Source: JAENVU01 sp963756815
GTDB lineage: Bacteria > Actinomycetota > Acidimicrobiia > IMCC26256 > JAENVU01
NCBI GenBank assembly: GCA_963756815.1
Contig: CAVWPR010000048.1
Location: 248,001-312,000 of the forward strand
Reading direction: 5' to 3'
DNA length: 64,000 bases
Shown here: piece by piece, positions 28,159-37,378 of the stretch
Layout: each line of letters begins with the position of its first letter
Position numbering within the stretch: the stretch's first letter is position 1
Made by a program: the position numbers and the translations under genes
Notes under the pieces: model-generated
Seen by the model: only the letters and a program-made list of their open reading frames with translations
Database searches by the model: none
Told to the model about the DNA's origin: nothing

Positions 28159-29190
28159 GTGTCCGATTCTTGGTACTCCTCACTCGTGGGCGGCGACATG
28201 GCCGTCGACTTGGGGACCGCGAACACCCTCGTCTACGTGCGCGGTCGCGGCATCGTGCTCAACGAGCCGTCCGTCGTCGCGATCAACACGCGCGACGGCC
28301 GGCCACTGGCCGTCGGCGCCGAGGCGAAGCGGATGATCGGCCGGACGCCCGGTCACATCCAGGCGATCCGCCCGTTGAAGGACGGCGTCATCGCGGACTT
28401 CGACATCTGCGAGAAGATGCTGCGGTACTTCATCCAGCAGGTGCACACGCGCCGCTGGTCGCGGCCGCGCATGGTGATCTGCGTGCCGTCGGGGGTCACG
28501 GGTGTCGAGCAGCGCGCCGTCGTCGACGCCGCCGAGCACGCGGGGGCGCGCAAGCCCGCCGACGTGATCGAGGAGCCGATGGCCGCGGCGATCGGGGCGG
28601 GTCTCCCGGTGCACGAACCGGCCGGGAACATGGTGGTCGACATCGGCGGTGGCACCACCGAGGTCGCAGTGATCTCGCTCGGTGGCATCGTCGCGAGCGA
28701 GTCGATCCGCATCGCGGGCGACGAGCTCGACGAGTCGATCATCAACTACGTCAAGAAGGAGTACTCCCTCGCGTTGGGTGAGCGCACCGCCGAGGAGATC
28801 AAGAAGGCGCTCGCGAGCGCGTTCAAGCTCGAGGAGGAGCTCTACGCCGAGGTGCGCGGTCGCGACCTCGTCACCGGGCTCCCGAAGACGATCGTCGTGT
28901 CGACCGAGGAGATCCGCGACGCGATCGAGGAGCCGGTGTCCGCGATCGTCGACGCGGTCAAGGTGACGCTCGACAAGACGCCGCCCGAGCTCGCGGCCGA
29001 CATCATGGAGAAGGGCATCGTGATCACGGGCGGCGGCGCGCTGCTGCACGGCCTCGACCGCCGGCTCGAGTCCGAGACCGGGATGCCGATCGTCGTGGCC
29101 GAGAACCCGCTCTACTCCGTGGTCCTCGGTTCGGGGCAGTACCTCGAGGAAGCCGCTTTCAAGAACCTGATCTCCCAAAAGTCGCACTGA
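28159..29190 (+). CDS. mreB: rod shape-determining actin homologue
   Basis: 343 residues of the actin/HSP70 fold. Phosphate-1 is DMAVDLGTANTLVYV near the start, phosphate-2 is VDIGGGTTEVAVIS (~160), and the adenosine loop is IVITGGGALLHG (~290). It polymerises under the membrane and directs the elongasome. I prefer GTG 28159 (VSDSWYSS) over GTG 28150, which would leave only two bases after GGAGG. TAGCCT at 28118-28123 is a plausible -10 for the whole mre operon. Clean reading frame. Confidence 0.96.
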   Translation: MSDSWYSSLVGGDMAVDLGTANTLVYVRGRGIVLNEPSVVAINTRDGRPLAVGAEAKRMIGRTPGHIQAIRPLKDGVIADFDICEKMLRYFIQQVHTRRWSRPRMVICVPSGVTGVEQRAVVDAAEHAGARKPADVIEEPMAAAIGAGLPVHEPAGNMVVDIGGGTTEVAVISLGGIVASESIRIAGDELDESIINYVKKEYSLALGERTAEEIKKALASAFKLEEELYAEVRGRDLVTGLPKTIVVSTEEIRDAIEEPVSAIVDAVKVTLDKTPPELAADIMEKGIVITGGGALLHGLDRRLESETGMPIVVAENPLYSVVLGSGQYLEEAAFKNLISQKSH

Positions 29191-29216
29191 CCCGGCTGGG
29201 GAGCTGAACGGGAACG

Positions 29217-30047
29217 GTGGCCTCACCACGGCCGAATCGGCGACGCACCATCCTGATCCTCCTCGTCCTGGCCTCGATCACCCTCATCACCCTGGACACC
29301 CGGGGTGGCGACAACGGTGTCGGCGGACGGGTCCGCAACGCCGCCCGTGACGTCCTCGCCCCGGTGCAGGACGGTGTCGACAGCGTGCTCCAGCCGATCG
29401 AGGACTGGTGGGACGGCGTCACGCGTGCGAGCGACATCAAGGCCCAGAACCGCAAGCTCCGACGCGAGCTGCAGCAGGCGCGCGGCGCAGGTCACGCAGG
29501 CACAGGCGGCGCTGCGTGACAACCGCGAGCTCCGCCGCCTCGCACACCTCACGTTCGTCGGCGACCTCAGGAGTGTCAGCGCGCAGATCATCCTCGGGTC
29601 ACCCGGCAACTTCGAGTCGACCGTCGCGCTCGACAAGGGGACGAGCGACGGCATCGTCGTCGACCAGCCGGTGGTGTCCGGACGCGGTCTGCTCGGGCGC
29701 ATCGCCCGCGCGTCCGGGCGACGGTCGACGGTGCTGTTGCTCACCGACCCCGACTCCGGCGTGAACGTGCGCGACACCCGCACGAACCAACGCGGGATCA
29801 TCAACGGCCGGCCGGACTCCACGTTGCAGTTGCTCGAGAGCCTCGACGGGCCGGTGACATCAAGACCGGCGACATCCTGGTGACCGCCGGCACCGACGGC
29901 GGTCCGTTCCCGCCGGACATCCCGGTCGGGCAGGTCGTCACCGCGCGGCAACGGCCCGGCGACGTGCAGCCGCACATCACGGTGCGCCTGTTCGCCGACG
30001 CGAGTCGGACCGAGTTCGTCCGTGTCCTCGAATGGCCGGTGCCGTGA
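29217..30047 (+). CDS. mreC: rod shape-determining protein MreC, two frameshifts
   Basis: About 277 residues after repair: a basic N-terminus and TM helix (TILILLVLASITLITL, ~12-27), a coiled coil (IKAQNRKLRRELQQAR), then the periplasmic beta domain (SAQIILGSPGNFESTVALDKG, GLLGRIARASG, GDILVTAGTDGGPFPPDIPVG). Breaks at ~29478-29486 (GCGCGCGGCG, +1/-2) and ~29853-29860 (GGCCGGTGAC, one G lost) are repairable. MreC bridges MreB filaments and PBP2. GTG start, overlaps mreD. Confidence 0.88.
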
Positions 30048-30596
30048 TCCGCACCGCGCGCCTCGGGCTGCTGCTCGTGTTCCTCATGGTGTTGCAGACC
30101 TCGCTGATGCCGCATCTGCGGGTCTTCGGCGTCGTCCCCGATCTCGGCCTGGTGGCGGCGGTCGCCCTTGCGGTCACGGTTCGGTCCCGAGCTGGGTGCC
30201 GGCTTCGGGTTCGCGGCCGGGCTCGCCGCCGACCTGTTCCTCCAGACGCCGCTCGGCCTGTCGGCGTTCGCGTTCGGTGCCACCGGCTTCGTCGTCGGCG
30301 TGCTCCAGGGCCGCCTCGCCCGGCCGGCCTGGTGGATCCGGCCGGCCATCGCCATGGTGTCGGGGGTCATGGCCGGGGTCATCTTCGTGGGTCTGGGCGC
30401 GCTGGTCGGCCAGAGCCAGCTCTGGGCGCTGCACTCGATCCGGACGATCCTGCTGGCCGCGGTGTACGACGGCGTCGCCGCGATGGTGATCTTCCCACTC
30501 ACCGTGGCGGTGGCCCATCCCGAGCCGCGGGGAACCGCGCCCACTCGGTGCGTCAGGATATGGGACCGCATGAACGGCCCACTTTCCCGTGAGTGA
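30032..30596 (+). CDS. mreD: rod shape-determining protein MreD, one frameshift
   Basis: About 188 residues of integral membrane protein: TARLGLLLVFLMVLQTSLMP opens it, then GPELGAGFGFAAGLAADLFL and PLGLSAFAFGATGFVVG are the characteristic MreD block, followed by two further helices. Start ATG 30032 or GTG 30044; the latter overlaps the mreC stop as GTGA. The break is at ~30176-30183 (ACGGTTCGGT); inserting CG restores a frame reading TRFGPE. The C-terminal stop overlaps the mrdA start region. Confidence 0.85.
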
Positions 30597-32516
30597 CGCG
30601 CGCGTCCGTACGAGCATCATCGGCGTCGTCGTGTTCGCGCTCTTCAGCGCGTTGTTCGCGCGCCTGTGGTACCTGCAGGTCGCTGCCGCCGACCAGTTCC
30701 ACGCCGCGGCCACGAGCAACGCGATCCGCGAGATCCGCGAGCCGGCGCCGCGAGGCCGGATCCTCGACGCGCAGGGCAACGTGCTCGCCGACAACCGGGT
30801 CGAGAACGACATCACCGTCGACCGCAAGATCAGCGCGGCGGACAAGAAGCGCGTCCTGAAGAAGCTGTCGGTCCTGCTCGCCACACCGGTCGCCCAGCTC
30901 GAGGTGAACCTGAAGGACCCGCGCATCTCGCCGTACACGCCGGTGCCGGTGGCGACCGACGTCGCGTACGACAAGCTGGCCTGGGTCGCCGAGCACAAGT
31001 CGGAGCTGCCCGGCGTCCGCGCCGAGGCGGTGCCGGTGCGCCGGTACCCGAACGGCAGCCTCGCGTCGCACGTGCTCGGCTACGTCGGCGAGATCAACGA
31101 GGACGAGCTGAAGACCCAGCAGCCGAAGGGTGCGTACGCGCTCGGCGACACCATCGGCAAGAGCGGCGTCGAGCTGAGCTACGAGTCGGACCTCCGCGGT
31201 CGCGCCGGCGTGCGTCGGGTGGAGGTGGACGCGACCGGTCGCGTGATCCGGACGATCAGCTCGACACCGCCGCGTGCCGGGACACGACATCCGGCTGACG
31301 CTCGACCTCGCGGCGCAGCAGACGGCCGAGACGGCGCTGGCGCAGGGCCTGATGGCGGCGCGCACGGCAAGGACACCGAGCTACAAGAAGGGGTTCAAGA
31401 CGCTGGCCGCGCCGGCGGGGTCCGTCGTGGTGCTGGACGCGACGACCGGCTCGGTCGTGGCGATGGCGTCGAACCCGAGCTACGACCCGAACGAGTTCGT
31501 GCACGGGATCCCCGAGTCGACCTGGCAGGCGCTACTAGGACAAGGCGAGCAGGTTCCCGCTCGCTTGACCGGGCCGTGTCGGGCCAGTACGCACCCGGGT
31601 CGACCTTCAAGCTGATGACCGCCATCGCCGGCCTCACGTCGGGCGACATCACCGCTACCCGGACGATCAACGACACCGGCCGGTACGCGTACCCCACGCG
31701 ACCCGAATCGTCCGTTCAAGGGCGACAACAACGCGCGCGCCCGGCCGGGTCGACCTCAACCACGCACTCGCGGTGTCGAGCGACGTGTACTTCTACACGG
31801 TCGGTGGCGAGCTCTACTACCGCTGGAAGCACGGCCAGCCCGGTGGGGACGCGCTCCAGACCGCCGCGCGAGGTCGCTGGGGTTCGGGTCGCTCCACCGG
31901 CATCTCGCTTGCCCAACGAGGCCGCCGGACGCGTGCCGGACCCGGCGTGGAAGAAGCAGATCCACGAGGCGAACCCGACCGCGTTCCCGTACCCCGACTG
32001 GCTTCCGGGCGACAACATCCTGTACGCCATCGGTCAGGGCGACGTCCTCGTGACGCCGATCCAGCTCGCGACCGCGTACGCGACGCTCGCGAACGGCGGC
32101 ACGCGCTTCTCGCCGCGGCTCGCCGACGCGGTCTACGACGCCGACGGGCACAAGATCCGCGAGCTGCCGGCGATCGACATCGGCCACGTCGACATGCCCG
32201 ACCGCGACACGATGCTCGCCGGGCTCACCGGCGTGGTCGAGTACTCGAAGGGCACCGCCCGCGGCGCGTTCGCCGGCTTCCCGCAGGGGCTGGCGGCGGG
32301 CAAGACCGGCACGGCACAGGTGCAGGGAAGCAGACCACGTCGTGGTTCGTGGGCCTGACCCCGGCGGCGGTCCGAAGTACGTCGTGCTCGCAGTGGTCGA
32401 GGAGGGCGGATACGGCGCGCAGACCGCGGCCCCGATCGTGCGGGCGGTGATGGAGCAGCTCAACCGCCTGCCCGTCGAGCCGGTCACCAACGTCGGCGCC
32501 CTCGAGAGGGAACTAG
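30589..32516 (+). CDS. mrdA: penicillin-binding protein 2 (elongasome transpeptidase), about ten frameshifts
   Basis: The translation in all three frames together gives a complete PBP2 of ~640 residues: TM (SIIGVVVFALFSALFARLWYL), pedestal domain (RGRILDAQGNVLADN, HVLGYVGEI), then active-site PGSTFKL, the SSD motif, and GKTGTAQV. Breaks are clustered at ~31270, 31535, 31563, 31700, 31740, 31875, 31890, 31911, 32326 and 32362. All conserved blocks are undegraded, and the neighbouring partners also have breaks, so I take it as intact in the cell. It crosslinks lateral-wall peptidoglycan with RodA. The C-terminal end is approximate. Confidence 0.85.
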
Positions 32517-32519
32517 TCG

Positions 32520-33668
32520 ATGGCGTCGGGCTCCATCATCGTCTCGGACCGCCGCGCGCGGTTCCACGCGTCACCGCTCCGTCACGTGGACCCGCTGCTG
32601 TTCGGTGCGCCGCTCGCGCTCGCCGGCCTCGGTCTCCTGATGGTCTATTCGTCGACGCACCGCAAGCTCGAGGAGGCGGGCGCCGACCCGTACGACTTCG
32701 TGAAGCGCCAGGGCGATCGCGATCGTGGTCGGGATCGTCGCGATGGTCGATCCTCACCGCGATCGACTACCGGAAGCTGCGCGAGCTCGCGCTCCTCGGG
32801 TACGGCGCGACGGTCCTGATGCTCGTCGCGGTCCTGCGCGTCGGCGCCAACGTGAAGGGCGCGCAGGCCCGATTCGACATCGGACCGTTCCAGCTCCAGC
32901 CGGGTGAGTTCGCCAAGCTCTTCCTGATCCTCGTGCTCGCCGGGCTACTGCGCGCTGCACCGCGACGACCTCACGCCGCGCCGGCTCGTGGTCGCGCTCG
33001 CGATCTGCGCCCTGCCGATGGGGCTGATCATGCTGCAGCCCGACCTCGGCACGAACCTGGTGCTGGTGGCGTCGGCGTTCACGATCCTGATGGTGGCCGG
33101 GGTCCGGGCCCGCCACCTGATCGTGCTGCTCCTGCTGGCCTTCACGCTGGCGGTGGTCGCGGTGCAGGCGGGCGTGCTCGACCAGTACCAGGTCGACCGG
33201 CTCACGAGCTTCGCCAACCTCGGGACCAACGCCGAGAAGTCCGGGTACAACCAGGAGCAGTCGCAGATCGCGGTCAGCAACGGTGGCCTCACCGGCCAGG
33301 GGCTGTTCGGCGGATCCCAGACGAACGGTGCGTACGTGCCCGAACAGCACACCGACTTCATCTTCACCGTGGTGGGCGAGGAGCTCGGCTTCGTCGGTGG
33401 TGCCGCCGTGCTCGGCCTGTTCGCCGTCATCGTGTGGCGGATATTGCGAGCCGCCCGGCTTGCCCAGGACACCTTCGGCACGCTGTGCTGTATGGGCGTC
33501 CTCGGGATGTTCGTGGCGCAGATGTTCGAGAACGTGGGCATGGCGATGGGCATCATGCCGATCACCGGGATCCCGTTGCCCTTCATGAGCTACGGCGGTT
33601 CGTCGATCATCGTGTCGTTCGCGTGCATCGGGCTGGTGGCCAACGTGCGCATGAGGAGGTTCAGTTGA
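32520..33668 (+). CDS. rodA: SEDS peptidoglycan glycosyltransferase RodA, three frameshifts
   Basis: About 385 residues with ten TM helices. HVDPLLFGAPLALAGLGLLMVYSS begins the core, FQLQPGEFAKLFLIL is the SEDS motif, MLQPDLGTNLVLVAS follows and IPLPFMSYGGSSI ends it. RodA polymerises glycan strands with PBP2. Breaks at ~32709 (CAGGGCGATC), ~32750 (GTCGATCCTC) and ~32944-32955 (CTGCGCGCTGCAC) each repair with +1/-2. ATG 32520 lies directly after the mrdA end. Confidence 0.88.
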
Positions 33669-33680
33669 GGGCAGTCCGCA

Positions 33681-34626
33681 GTGCGGCTGGTCGCCACGAT
33701 CGTGGTCGCGCTCGCCGCGTGCAGCGGTGGTGGCGGCGGTACGGACGAGGCGGCCTCGAAGCGCGCGGTGAAGACCGGCCGCAGCGCCTCGTCGACGTCG
33801 TCGAGCACGTCGTCGTCGTCCACGAGCTCGACCACCGCGACCACGGCGCCGTTCAACGGCCTCCGGCCCGGCGACTCCGGTCCGCGCGTCACGGACCTCC
33901 AGAACAAGCTCGCCGCGCTCCACTACGACGTCCACCCGAACGGCAGCTACGACGCCGCCACGATGCAGGCGGTGATGGCGTTCCAGAAGGTGAACGGCCT
34001 CGGCCGCGACGGCGTCGCCGGCGACCAGACGCTCGGCAAGCTCGCGGCCCCGGTGATCCCCGGTCCGCTGGTGCCCGGCGGCGGCTCGACGCGTGTCGAG
34101 GTCGACGTCGCCCGGCAGGTCCTGTTCTTCTACCAGGGCAACGCGCTGTTCAAGATCGTCGCGGTGTCCACCGGCAGCGGCGAGCGCTTCTGCGTCGACG
34201 GTCGGTGCGCGACCGCGGTCACGCCCGGCGGTTCGTTCCGCGTCGGCAGCAAGGTGGGCGGCTGGCAGACCGGCGAGCTCGGCAAGCTGTACAAGCCGTC
34301 GTACTTCAACGGCAACATCGCGATCCACGGCGCGCTCTCCGTGCCGGGCGGTCCCGCGTCGCACGGCTGCGTGCGCGTCCCGATGAGCTCGGCCGACTGG
34401 ATCTACGCGTCGCTGCCGCGCGGCACGCCGGTCTACGTGCTGAACGGCTCGAACGTGCCGGCGCCGTTCGCCGCGGGCAACACCGGCGCGCCGGCCCCGA
34501 CGGCGCCGACCACCCCGCCGACGACCGCCGCGCCGCCGCCGCCGCCTCCGCCGCCGTCGTCCACGACCACCACGTCGAGCACGACCACGACGACCACGAC
34601 CACCACGACCACCACCGACGCCGTAG
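33681..34626 (+). CDS. lipoprotein L,D-transpeptidase with PG-binding domain and Thr-rich tail
   Basis: About 315 residues. The signal ends in the lipobox LAAC. A Ser/Thr linker, a PG_binding_1 domain (GDSGPRVTDLQNKLAALHYD, AVMAFQKVNGL) and a YkuD catalytic domain follow; IAIHGALSVPGG and SHGCVRVPMS hold the active-site His and Cys. It makes 3-3 crosslinks or attaches proteins to peptidoglycan. The end is a P/T tract (34500-34620) whose open frame then runs far into the next gene; a shift in the repetitive tract to the TAG at 34624 is more likely. GTG start directly after rodA. Confidence 0.8.
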
Positions 34627-34662
34627 GGGCGCTCGACCGGCGCCGAGTAGCATCGACGGGTC

Positions 34663-36608
34663 ATGACCAGCCTCTGGCCGCGGATCGAACCGCTCCTGGC
34701 CGGGGTCGAGAAGCCCGCCCGGTACATCGGGATGGAGCGCGGCAGCCGCGTGCCGGTCCACGGACCCGGCGCCGTCTCCTGGCTGCTCGTCTACCCGGAC
34801 ACGTACGAGATCGGGCTCCCCAACCAGGGGCTCCAGATCCTCTACGAGATCCTCAACGAGCGCCCCGACGCGGCGGCCGAGCGCGCCTATGCGCCCTGGC
34901 TCGACCTCGCCGGCGCCCTCCGTGAGCACGCGGTCCCGCTCTTCTCGGTCGACACCCACCGCGCCGCCGGTGACTTCGACGTCATCGCGTTCAACCTCTC
35001 GGCCGAGCTCGTCTACACCAACGTCCTGGAGTGCCTGGACCTCGCCGGCGTGCCGGTCCGTGCCACCGCGCGCACGCCGGACCACCCGATCGTGGTGGCC
35101 GGCGGCCACAGCACGTTCAATCCCGAGCCCATGGCCGACTTCGTCGACGCGTTCGTGATCGGCGACGGCGAGGAGCCCGTCGGCGAGATGACGGAGTGCA
35201 TCGCGGGCTGGAAGCGCGCCGGCCGTCCCGGCGGGCGCGAGGGCGTGCTGCGCGAGCTGGCGACGCTGGGCGGCGTGTACGTGCCCGCGATGTACGAGGT
35301 CGTCTACGACGGCGCGGCGATCCGGTCGATCACGCCGCGCCACGCGGACGTCCCGGCCGTCGTCGACAAGCGGACCGTGGCCGACCTCGCCGACTGGCCG
35401 TACCCGAAGGAGCAGCTCGTCCCGCTCATCGAGGTCGTGCACGACCGTCTCAACGTCGAGGTGTTCCGCGGCTGCACGCGCGGGTGTCGCTTCTGCCAGG
35501 CGGGGATGATCACCCGCCCGGTGCGCGAGCGCCCCGCCGACCAGGTGCGCACGATGGTCGAGCAGGGGCTGGCGCGCACGGGGTACGACGAGGTGGCGCT
35601 CACGTCACTCTCGACCGCCGACTTCTCGGGCATCGACGGGCTCGTCGCCGATCTCGTCTCCGGCCAGGCCGGGTGCGGCAACGTCGGCGTGTCGCTGCCG
35701 TCGTTGCGGGTCGACGCGTTCACGGTCGGGATCGCGAGCGAGATCCAGAAGGTCCGCCGCACCGGGCTGACGTTCGCGCCCGAGGGCGGCTCGTGGCGTC
35801 TGCGGCAGGTGATCAACAAGCTGATCACCGAGGAGGACCTGTACGCCGCCGTCGACGGCGCGTACTCGCAGGGCTGGCGCCGCGTGAAGCTCTACTTCCT
35901 CGTGGGCCTCCCCACGGAGATGGACGAGGACACGCTCGGCATCGCCGAGCTGGCCCGCAACGTCGTGCAAGGTGGGCCGCCAGCACACGAAGCAGGCGAG
36001 CTGCACGGTGTCGGTGGGCGGGTTCGTGCCGAAGGCGCACACGCCCTTCCAGTGGTTCGGGCAGAACGGCGTCGACGAGACGCGTCGCAAGATCAACATG
36101 CTGCGCGACGACCTCCGCAAGACCGCGGCCCAGGTGCGGTGGCACGACCCCGCCGCGAGCTTCGCCGAGGGCATCGCGTCGCGTGGCGACCGACGCATCG
36201 GCGCGGTGATCGAGAGGGTGTGGCGGGCCGGCGGCACGTTCCAGGAGTGGAGCGAGCACTTCGACCTCGCGCGCTGGACCGACGCGATGGCCGCGGAGGG
36301 TCTCGATCCGGACTGGTACGTGACCCGTCATCGCACCGAGGACGAGATCCTGCCGTGGGACCACATCGCGGCGGGGCTGCACCGCGACTTCCTGTGGCAG
36401 GACTGGCAGGCCGCGCTGGCCGCGCACGGGCTCCCCGATTGCCGGTGGACCCCGTGCTACGACTGCGGGGTGTGCACCGACTACGCGCTCGAGCACGTCG
36501 TGGCCTCGAGCGTCCCGCCGGCCGGGGGCAGTCAGGGCACCGGGCAGGACCTCGACGACGGGCGGCGCGGTCCCGGTGCTCCTCGGCCCGCCCCGGGCGG
36601 CGTCGTGA
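34663..36608 (+). CDS. TIGR03960 family B12-binding-like radical SAM protein, two frameshifts
   Basis: About 648 residues. The N-terminal half has a B12-binding-like fold (WLLVYPDTYEIGLPNQGLQILY, DVIAFNLSAELVYTNVLECLD). The radical SAM cluster CTRGCRFC is at ~272-279, followed by the TIM barrel. The C-terminal WTPCYDCGVCTDYALEHVV carries extra Cys. The reaction is unknown; in actinobacteria it precedes the DUF2344 gene and RNase E/G. Breaks at ~35970 (GTGCAAGGTGGG) and ~36555-36565 (GACGACGGGCGG). ATG 34663. The repaired stop at 36606-36608 overlaps the next start (GTGA). Confidence 0.85.
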
Positions 36609-37366
36609 GCGGCGCGGAGCGTCGTGAGGGGAGACGCCGGGTTCCCGGTGCGCGATCGCGTTCACGAAGCAGGGCAAGGTGCGCTTCATCTCCCACCGCG
36701 ACGTGGCGCGGGCGTTCGAGCGGGCGTTCCGCATCGAGGCGCTGCCGCTGTCGTTCACGCAGGGGTTCTCGCCCCGACCCAAGGTCAGCTTCGGGCTCGC
36801 GCTCTCCGTGGGGCACGAGTCCGAGGCGGAGTACCTCGACCTCGAGCTCGCCACGGCGATCCCGCTGGAACCGCTCGCCGGACCGGCTCAGCCGGGCGCT
36901 GCCGGAGGGCATCGACGTCGTGGCCGTCCAGCCGCTCGCCGACCGGGCCCCCGCGTTGCAGGAGGCGGTCGGGGCGGTCGAGTGGGAGATCGAGGTGCTC
37001 GCCGCCTCGGACTCGGTCGACGCCGGGCCCGAGGCGCTCGCGGCGGAGGTCGACCGTGTGCTCACCGCGGCGGAGCTGCCCCTGACCCGGCAGCGCAAGG
37101 GCAAGACCACCACGGACGACGTCCGTCCGGCGATCCGCCGGATACGCGTGCTCGGTCCCGGACACTCCGGGACCGGGACCCTGATCAACGCCGAGCTCGC
37201 GACCCGGCCGACGAGTCTTCGTCCGGCCGAGCTGGTCGCGGTGCTCGGACCGCAATTGCACGAGGGCCGGGTCCGACGGATCCGGCAGTGGATCGAACGC
37301 GACGGCGAGCGGTACGACCCGCTCACCGTCGATGCGCGGATCGCCGTCGAGGCGCGCGCGTCATGA
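36605..37366 (+). CDS. TIGR03936/DUF2344 family protein, three frameshifts
   Basis: About 253 residues. FTKQGKVRFISHRDVARAFERAF and the following LPLSFTQGFSPRPKVSFGLALS are the family signature. The C-terminal part (LTRQRKGKTTTDDVRPAIRRIRV) is basic and may bind nucleic acid. Usually found with or fused to TIGR03960; a role in RNA or tRNA modification has been supposed but not shown to my knowledge. Breaks at ~36630, ~36650-36656 (GTGCGCGATCGCG) and ~36885 (GGACCGGCTC). GTG 36605 overlaps the upstream TGA. Short spacing to the RNase E/G gene (12 bp). Confidence 0.8.
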   Translation: MSGAERREGRRRVPGARSRSRSRARCASSPTATWRGRSSGRSASRRCRCRSRRGSRPDPRSASGSRSPWGTSPRRSTSTSSSPRRSRWNRSPDRLSRALPEGIDVVAVQPLADRAPALQEAVGAVEWEIEVLAASDSVDAGPEALAAEVDRVLTAAELPLTRQRKGKTTTDDVRPAIRRIRVLGPGHSGTGTLINAELATRPTSLRPAELVAVLGPQLHEGRVRRIRQWIERDGERYDPLTVDARIAVEARAS

Positions 37367-37378
37367 GAGAAGGCATCG

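Noticed and set aside
31268..32365. Programmed frameshifting or pseudogenisation of mrdA.
   Set aside because: About ten shifts in both directions with no slippery motif, and full conservation of catalytic motifs. Better explained by sequence errors.
32342..34666. Continuous 774-codon plus-strand frame over the end of mrdA, rodA and the L,D-transpeptidase.
   Set aside because: Only its first ~57 codons are the mrdA C-terminus; the rest is a shadow of rodA and the transpeptidase in the wrong frame.
34627..34925. C-terminal extension of the L,D-transpeptidase into the radical SAM gene.
   Set aside because: It would be out-of-frame translation of the TIGR03960 N-terminus, Arg/Ala/Pro-rich without conserved features.
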